Assembly (NCBI GenBank): GCA_949291445.1
Contig: CASEVT010000067.1
Coordinates: forward strand, 1-37,521
Reading direction: 5' to 3'
DNA: 37,521 nt
DNA from: an uncultured bacterium
Lineage (GTDB): Bacteria > Cyanobacteriota > Vampirovibrionia > Gastranaerophilales > Gastranaerophilaceae
Positions 32,247 through 37,521 of this stretch are shown in pieces (the first letter of the stretch is position 1; every line of letters begins with the position of its first letter). A program made the position numbers and the translations under genes. Under the pieces are notes generated by a model. The model was not told the origin of the DNA. It saw nothing but the letters and a program-made list of their open reading frames with translations, and did no database searches.

Positions 32247-32702
32247 ATGCCGCAAAACTTTTTAAACAAAAAAGTGTTATTTACGCTAATGGCAACAGGA
32301 CTAATGTCAAAAGTGGCAACCCTACAAATGTTTGCGCATAACGAATTTGATATAACACCAGAACAATACATGGTACTGGCATTGTTAGATGAGCAAGGAG
32401 AATTGTATCAAAGACAAATATGCGAAATGAGCTACAAGGACCGCCCAAACATAACCAGAATAATTAACATTCTCGAGAATAACGGGTTAGTAAAAAGAAT
32501 ACCTGACGTAAACGGCAGAAAAGTTTTGAAAGTACACGTAACAGAAAAAGGAAGAATAATACACGCAAAAATTAAGCCATACGTAATAAAACTAAGAGAT
32601 GAAATGGTAAAAAACATACCTGTAAAAGATCTTGAACTTTGCCAAAAAGTACTTGGACAAATGCTTGATAACTTAGAAGGCAAAGTAAAATTACAGATAT
32701 AA
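32247..32702 (+). CDS. MarR-family transcriptional regulator of the efflux module
   Basis: A 151-residue intact MarR protein: N-terminal dimerisation helix, then the winged helix-turn-helix (DITPEQYMVLALLDEQGELYQRQICEMSYKDRPNITRIINILENNGLVKRI, residues ~35-90) with the wing PDVNGRKVLKVHVTEKG, and a long C-terminal helix pair. Proteins of this family usually repress their own operon until a small phenolic or drug ligand binds. AAGGAAG lies 6 nt before the ATG. It is first of marR-emrA-emrB and divergent from the outer-membrane factor gene, with a perfect palindrome between. It differs clearly from the broken MarR at 1601-2080. Confidence 0.93.
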   Translation: MPQNFLNKKVLFTLMATGLMSKVATLQMFAHNEFDITPEQYMVLALLDEQGELYQRQICEMSYKDRPNITRIINILENNGLVKRIPDVNGRKVLKVHVTEKGRIIHAKIKPYVIKLRDEMVKNIPVKDLELCQKVLGQMLDNLEGKVKLQI

Positions 32703-32749
32703 ATTCTAATAAATATAAAAGCCGACAACAAAAAGAGAGGACACTATAT

Positions 32750-33856
32750 ATGAGCAAACCTGATAATATTAACGAGAAACCACAGGAAGAAATAAAAAAA
32801 GCACCAGAAGCCGAAGAAATAAACGAAGGAGACACAAGGCCGAGTTATGCCAAAAAGAGAGTAATTGTCCCGACAATAACAGCAATAATCTTTTTGATAG
32901 CAGGCATCTATTTCATGATTCACTCAATCCACTTTCAAGAAACAGACGATGCGTTTGTTGAAGGGCACATAATATCGGTAGCACCAAGGGTATCAGGACC
33001 GGTAATAAAATTACTGGTAGATGACAACCAGCCCGTAAAAAAAGGTGATTTAATACTGGAGATCGACCCGAAAGATTATGAAGTCGCACTGGCACAAAAA
33101 GAAGCAAAATTAGCCGAAGCAAAGGCAGGACTGAACATAGCGGAAAAAGAAATTAACCACGCACAAGCAGGATTAAAACAATCAACAGAAGACATAACAT
33201 CAACCGCATCAAAACTCGATTTTGCACAAAAAGACCACAAACGCTACACAGACATGTATAAAGAAGGCATCTCATCAAAACAAGAATATGACAACAGCAA
33301 AACAAATCTGACAGTAGCTGCAGCAAACCATAAGGCAGCACAAGAAAGACAAAAAGCATCCGAGTCACTGTTACAATCTTCAAAAGCGAAAAAAACAGCA
33401 TCAGAAGCAGAAATAAAAAGACTGGAAGCCGAAGTCCAAGAAGCGAAATTAAATCTTTCATACACAAAAATCTACGCTCCTCAAGACGGTTTGATAACAA
33501 ACCGTTCAGTAGAACAAGGGAACTACGTACAAGTAGCACAGCCCCTCTTATCAGTTGTCCCTGAGAAAGTATGGATAATAGCGAATTTTAAAGAAACACA
33601 GCTTACAAACATGCGTCCCGGACAACCTGTTGAAATCAAAATAGATACCTACCCGTCCAAAAGATTTAAAGGCGAAGTAAACAGTATTCAAAGAGCAACC
33701 GGAGCAAAAGCGAGTTTATTTCCGCCAGAAAATGCAGTCGGCAGCTACGTAAAAATAGTACAACGAGTCCCTGTAAAAATAGTATTTAAAGAAGATATTT
33801 CAAACTATAACATTGTCCCCGGGATGTCAGTAGTACCGGAAGTAAAGGTAAGATAA
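32750..33856 (+). CDS. EmrA/HlyD-type membrane fusion protein
   Basis: A 368-residue periplasmic adaptor anchored by one N-terminal helix (about residues 44-64, VIVPTITAIIFLIAGIYFMI). ETDDAFVEGHIISVAPRVSGPV is the standard EmrA lipoyl half, then a long coiled-coil hairpin (about 100-230) rich in Ala, Lys, Glu and Gln, the second lipoyl half (IYAPQDGLITNRSVEQGNYV), and a beta-barrel domain (WIIANFKETQLTNMRPGQPVEIKID). It links the inner-membrane exporter to the TolC-type channel. GAGGA lies about 9 nt before the ATG. The exporter gene starts 1 nt after its stop. Confidence 0.95.
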   Translation: MSKPDNINEKPQEEIKKAPEAEEINEGDTRPSYAKKRVIVPTITAIIFLIAGIYFMIHSIHFQETDDAFVEGHIISVAPRVSGPVIKLLVDDNQPVKKGDLILEIDPKDYEVALAQKEAKLAEAKAGLNIAEKEINHAQAGLKQSTEDITSTASKLDFAQKDHKRYTDMYKEGISSKQEYDNSKTNLTVAAANHKAAQERQKASESLLQSSKAKKTASEAEIKRLEAEVQEAKLNLSYTKIYAPQDGLITNRSVEQGNYVQVAQPLLSVVPEKVWIIANFKETQLTNMRPGQPVEIKIDTYPSKRFKGEVNSIQRATGAKASLFPPENAVGSYVKIVQRVPVKIVFKEDISNYNIVPGMSVVPEVKVR

Positions 33857-33857
33857 A

Positions 33858-35435
33858 GTGAGTATAACAGCCGAATCACAAGTACATGACAAAATAGCAG
33901 AACAGGAACATACAGCACAGCCAGTTCCGTTATGGCTGACGGCGTTTACAATACTATTTCCGACAGCATTTGCCATGCTGGCAACATCAGCAACAAACGT
34001 TGCAATCCCACATATAGCAGGCTCATTCGGTTCAACACTCGATGAAGCAAACTGGGTTATTACAAGTTACATGATAGCAAATGCAATATTGATACCGCTA
34101 ACAGGCTGGCTTGAAAACATGATGGGGCGAGTAAATTTCTTAAAAGTTTTTATTACAATTTTCACAATCGGATCCATAATTTGTGCCTTTGCACCGAGTT
34201 TAAATTTTCTGGTTTTAGGAAGAATTGTGCAAGGTATAGGCGGAGGTCCAATGATGCCGATATCACAGGCAATCTTAATAGCGGCATTTCCTTTTGAAAA
34301 AAGGGGACAAGCAATGGCTTTATTTGCGCTTGCAGTAATGGTTTTTTCAATATTAGGTCCGAGTTTCGGCGGTTTTATTGTGGATAATTCAGCCTGGCAA
34401 TGGATTTATTTAATAAATATACCGGTAGGAATCTTTTCTGTAATACTGGTGCATTGCAACATTGAAGAAGTTGTACAACGAAAAAAACCGGAGAAAGTTG
34501 ATTTTGTAGGGCTAGTTGCATTGGTAATATGGTTATTTTCAATGCAGGTAGTACTGGATAAAGGACAACAATACGATTGGTTTGATACAACTTGGGTTTG
34601 TTGGCTCACAGGTATATCTGTTTTTTCATTCATATTTTTTGTAGTTTGGGAGCTTGAATGTAAAAATGCAATAGTAAATTTCAGAGTATTCAAAGACAAA
34701 AACTTTTTTATAGGAACAATTTTGGGTTCAAGTGTAAATATGATTATCTACGTAACAATAGTACTATTGCCGCAATTTTTACAAAGCTTGATGGGATATA
34801 CAGCAATGCTCAGTGGATTTTCGCTTGCCCCAAGGGTAATATCCTGCGTTGCAATGCTTGCAATAATAGGCAAGATGGTAGAAAAAATTGACAACAGAAT
34901 ACTTATCGCAATTGGGTTCATATTCCTTGCAACATCAACATTTATGTACGCAAATCTGAATCTGTCAATCTCATTTTCATACGTAGTAATTCCAAACGTC
35001 ATAATGGGTGTAGGTGTAATACTGGTTTTCATCCCAGTATCGGCACTGTGTCTTGGAACATTACCCAAAACAGAACTTTCAAATGGTGCAGGATTGCACA
35101 GTTTATGCAAATGTGTTACAACAGCATTCGTTATATCAATGTCATCAACACTGGTGGCAAGACTTTCTCAATTGCATCAAACTTATCTCGTCAAAAACCT
35201 GTCGAACTATAATATAATATTTCAGCACAAAATGAGCCTTATGACCCACAAATTTATGGCACTATACCCATCAATAACGGCATCACACAAGGCAGGCGGA
35301 GTGTTTTATAAACAACTGCTTACACAATCAAAATTGATGGCATACGTAGATGTGTTTGAACTTTTTGCATTAATAGCGATACTTTTAGTCCCGTGGGCAT
35401 TCTTCTTAAATGTTAATTTTAAAGATCAAAAATAA
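33858..35435 (+). CDS. EmrB-type DHA2-family multidrug exporter (14 helices)
   Basis: A 525-residue proton-driven exporter. Complete family landmarks: MLATSATNVAIPHIAGSFG in helix 1 (the conserved L/T-D/N-x-x-I-V-N-V-A-L-P position), WVITSYMIANAILIPLTGWL, GRIVQGIGGGPMMPISQAIL, the motif C region LGPSFGGFIVDNSAWQWIYLINIPVG, and a second half with MGYTAMLSGFSLAPR. A short cytoplasmic N-terminal tail of ~35 residues is polar. The start is GTG with AAAGGT upstream, 1 nt after the adaptor stop, so the pair is probably cotranslated. It is the intact paralogue of the truncated exporter at 431-1513. Confidence 0.95.
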   Translation: MSITAESQVHDKIAEQEHTAQPVPLWLTAFTILFPTAFAMLATSATNVAIPHIAGSFGSTLDEANWVITSYMIANAILIPLTGWLENMMGRVNFLKVFITIFTIGSIICAFAPSLNFLVLGRIVQGIGGGPMMPISQAILIAAFPFEKRGQAMALFALAVMVFSILGPSFGGFIVDNSAWQWIYLINIPVGIFSVILVHCNIEEVVQRKKPEKVDFVGLVALVIWLFSMQVVLDKGQQYDWFDTTWVCWLTGISVFSFIFFVVWELECKNAIVNFRVFKDKNFFIGTILGSSVNMIIYVTIVLLPQFLQSLMGYTAMLSGFSLAPRVISCVAMLAIIGKMVEKIDNRILIAIGFIFLATSTFMYANLNLSISFSYVVIPNVIMGVGVILVFIPVSALCLGTLPKTELSNGAGLHSLCKCVTTAFVISMSSTLVARLSQLHQTYLVKNLSNYNIIFQHKMSLMTHKFMALYPSITASHKAGGVFYKQLLTQSKLMAYVDVFELFALIAILLVPWAFFLNVNFKDQK

Positions 35436-35519
35436 TAGCCAAAACCTGTACTATTTGATCCAAAAGAGTGTTTATTATAAATTATCTTTATATGGATTTA
35501 AGTTAGGGAAAGAGTAGAA

Positions 35520-37304
35520 ATGATAACAAAAACATCAATGAAAACACACTACAATGAGACATTAAGCATAAAAAATATAAATGAAACAGTGACACTAGCA
35601 GGCTGGGTATCAGCGGTAAGAGATTTAGGCGGAATTATATTTGTGGAATTGAGAGATAAAACAGGGTACTTCCAGCTAGTTGCAGATCCACAAATTAATC
35701 CGGAAGTACATAAAGTGTTTTCAAAATTAAAAGATGAATATGTAATACAAGCAACTGGCAAAATAACAAAACGTCCGCCGGAGACTTATAACGAAACTCT
35801 GGCAACCGGAGAAATAGAAATTTATCCTGAACAAGTAGAAATATTTTCAGAAGCAAAATTGTTGCCATTTGAGTTATCGAGTGAAGACACCAAAGAAGAT
35901 ATCCGCTTAAAATACCGTTATCTTGATATAAGAAGACCAAGTATGGTAAAAAATTTGAAATTAAGACATGACATAGTTCGTGCAATAAGAAATTACATGA
36001 ACGACTCAGATTTTATGGAGATAGAAACTCCGATCTTGATCAATACGACACCGGAAGGAGCAAGAGACTACCTCGTACCAAGCAGAGTACAGGAAGGAAA
36101 GTTCTATGCACTGCCACAATCACCACAAATATTCAAACAACTGCTTATGGTAGGAGGTTTGGAGAAATATTATCAAATAGCACGTTGCTTCAGAGATGAA
36201 GACTTGAGAGCTGACAGACAACCGGAATTTACACAAGTCGATATAGAAATGTCATTTGTAAATCAGGATGACATAATAGAACTTACAGAAGGACTAATAA
36301 AAGAAGCATTTAAGGCTGCCGGAGTGGATATTAACCCTCCGTTCACAAGAATTACATGGCAAGAAGCGATGGACAGATTTGGTTCAGACAAACCTGACGC
36401 ACGATTCGGATTAGAATTGTTTGATATATCAGACATACTGTTAGATTCAACATTTGAACCGGTTAAAGAAACATTGAAAAACGGCGGTATAGCAAAGGCT
36501 ATAAAAATCCCTGGAATTGCAGGTTATTCAAGAAAAGAAATGGATGATGTCCGAGCAATGGCAATATCATTTGGCGCAAAAGGACTGGCCTGGATAACAT
36601 ATATGGAAGACGGAACGGTAAAATCACCAATCCTGAAATTTTTAACGGAAGAACAAATAACAACACTCCAAAATCGTGCAGAAGCAAAACCCGGAGATAT
36701 AGTATTTTTCGTGGCTGATAACCCTAAAACGACCTATGACGTAATGGGAAGGTTTAGACTATTCTTCGGTCAGAAGTTAAATTTAATAGATGAAAACAAA
36801 CATTCGCTATTGTGGGTAGTAGATTTTCCGATGTTTGAATTCAGTCAGGAATTCAATAAAGTTCAGGCAATGCACCATCCGTTCACATCACCGAACCTGG
36901 AAGATATAGACAAGATGGAGACGGAACCGCTAAAATGTCGTTCAATCGCATATGATATAGTATACAACGGAACAGAATTGGGTGGCGGAAGCGTCAGAAT
37001 ACATTCATCAGAAGTGCAACAAAAGGTATTTAAAGTATTGGGATTAACAGAAGAAGAAGTAGAACAGAAGTTCGGTTTTATGCTAACAGCATTCCAATAC
37101 GGAACCCCGCCGCACGCAGGATTGGCAATAGGGTTGGACAGACTTGTGGCACTTTTAGCAAAACAAACTTCGATCAGAGAAGTCATAGCATTTCCTAAAA
37201 ATTCCGCAGCGAAGTGCCTTATGACAAACGCACCTGCTAATGTATCAGAAGAACAGCTTCAAGAATTACATTTGAAATCAACAATAAAACCACCATTACA
37301 TTAA
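35520..37304 (+). CDS. aspS: Aspartyl-tRNA synthetase, bacterial type
   Basis: A 594-residue class IIb synthetase. Domains in order: N-terminal OB-fold anticodon domain (TLAGWVSAVRDLGGIIFVELRDKTG), catalytic core with motif 2 ARCFRDEDLRADRQPEFTQVDIEMSF, the bacterial GAD insertion (about residues 290-420), and motif 3 GLAIGLDRLVALLAKQTSIREVIAFPKNSA. Length is typical of the bacterial form. The ATG at 35520 is used because AGGGAAAGAG lies just before it; a second in-frame ATG 18 bases later matches the common family start (MKTHY) but has no ribosome site. Whether it also charges tRNA-Asn cannot be read from the sequence. It is followed 1 nt after its stop by a NUDIX gene. Confidence 0.97.
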   Translation: MITKTSMKTHYNETLSIKNINETVTLAGWVSAVRDLGGIIFVELRDKTGYFQLVADPQINPEVHKVFSKLKDEYVIQATGKITKRPPETYNETLATGEIEIYPEQVEIFSEAKLLPFELSSEDTKEDIRLKYRYLDIRRPSMVKNLKLRHDIVRAIRNYMNDSDFMEIETPILINTTPEGARDYLVPSRVQEGKFYALPQSPQIFKQLLMVGGLEKYYQIARCFRDEDLRADRQPEFTQVDIEMSFVNQDDIIELTEGLIKEAFKAAGVDINPPFTRITWQEAMDRFGSDKPDARFGLELFDISDILLDSTFEPVKETLKNGGIAKAIKIPGIAGYSRKEMDDVRAMAISFGAKGLAWITYMEDGTVKSPILKFLTEEQITTLQNRAEAKPGDIVFFVADNPKTTYDVMGRFRLFFGQKLNLIDENKHSLLWVVDFPMFEFSQEFNKVQAMHHPFTSPNLEDIDKMETEPLKCRSIAYDIVYNGTELGGGSVRIHSSEVQQKVFKVLGLTEEEVEQKFGFMLTAFQYGTPPHAGLAIGLDRLVALLAKQTSIREVIAFPKNSAAKCLMTNAPANVSEEQLQELHLKSTIKPPLH

Positions 37305-37305
37305 T

Positions 37306-37521
37306 ATGGATAAATTTTTTGAAAAGACACTATCTTCAAACAAAATATATGATGGCAAGATATTTGAGATATTAAGTGATAAAGTAGAGCTATCAGACGG
37401 TTTAGTGCGTCCGAGAGAAGTAGTTGTACACCCCGGAGGAGTGGTTGTAGTAGCCCAAAAAGACGAAAGCGTTTTGATGGTAAAACAATACAGATATCCC
37501 ATTCACTCGACCCAATTTGAA
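37306..37521 (+). CDS. NUDIX hydrolase, ADP-ribose pyrophosphatase-like (partial, cut by right edge)
   Basis: The first 72 codons of a gene whose ATG follows the aspS stop after one base. MDKFFEKTLSSNKIYDGKIF, then VELSDGLVRPREVVVHPGGVVVVAQ and VLMVKQYRYPIHST are the standard N-terminal text of NudF-type ADP-ribose pyrophosphatases. The NUDIX box itself would lie just past the window edge, so catalytic residues are not visible. Close spacing suggests cotranscription with aspS. There is no own ribosome site. Confidence 0.85.
   Translation, partial: MDKFFEKTLSSNKIYDGKIFEILSDKVELSDGLVRPREVVVHPGGVVVVAQKDESVLMVKQYRYPIHSTQFE

Noticed and set aside
1-37521. Alternative genetic code with TGA as a sense codon
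   Set aside because: TGA ends intact genes (for example at 14445-14447), and the only in-frame TGA found is in a locus with other clear damage.
1-37521. CRISPR arrays, tRNA or rRNA genes, insertion sequences or prophage
   Set aside because: No regularly spaced direct repeats, no tRNA arm motifs, no transposase or phage structural protein text were seen on either strand.

Overview
The window looks like a chromosome segment from a low-GC, non-photosynthetic relative of Cyanobacteria, most likely the gut-associated Melainabacteria (Gastranaerophilales). The grounds are the strongly cyanobacterial look of FtsZ and of a short SSB without an acidic tail, an LL-diaminopimelate-aminotransferase-like enzyme, FolE2, AT-rich DNA, and many small proteins with Asn-rich N-termini that match no family I know. 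The placement is inference from sequence recognition, not from a database search. I saw no tRNA, rRNA, CRISPR array, transposase or phage gene.

Layout. 1-2080 (minus strand) is a decaying efflux locus: a MarR regulator broken by one in-frame stop, a DHA2-type exporter missing its first third, a signal-peptide gene with an internal TGA, and the start of a further membrane protein that runs off the left edge. 2296-7111 holds an amino acid permease and four uncharacterised proteins, two of them a coupled pair beside ftsZ. 7449-13053 has ftsZ, an M16 peptidase, gmhA, an OmpH/Skp-like chaperone and a secreted coiled-coil protein. 13132-18153 has small unknown genes, a radical-SAM-like protein that has lost its cluster cysteines, rsfS, an MscS-type channel and gpmI.

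18207-20324 encodes both subunits of the corrinoid iron-sulfur protein (AcsD/AcsC) with no other Wood-Ljungdahl gene nearby. The gene has a promoter placed so that its mRNA should be leaderless. Then come serS-tmk (minus), an exported protein, ssb with a DUF1537 sugar-acid kinase and a PdxA-like dehydrogenase, a TPR protein, and the minus-strand operon repeat protein-folE2-dapL-like, divergent from a gltD-like flavoprotein. 30788-35435 is an intact tripartite drug-efflux module (outer-membrane TolC-type gene divergent from marR-emrA-emrB), with a perfect 28-bp palindrome covering both promoters. aspS and a partial NUDIX gene close the window.

Genes are tightly packed: three convergent pairs share stop-codon bases and a fourth abuts with no gap. 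Several promoters fit TTGACA/TATAAT consensus with 16-18 nt spacers, some ending 6-7 nt before the ATG. The best candidates for new biology are the cysteine-less radical-SAM-like protein, the orphan corrinoid protein pair, the unknown pair next to ftsZ, and the recurrent N-terminal motif in otherwise unrelated proteins.
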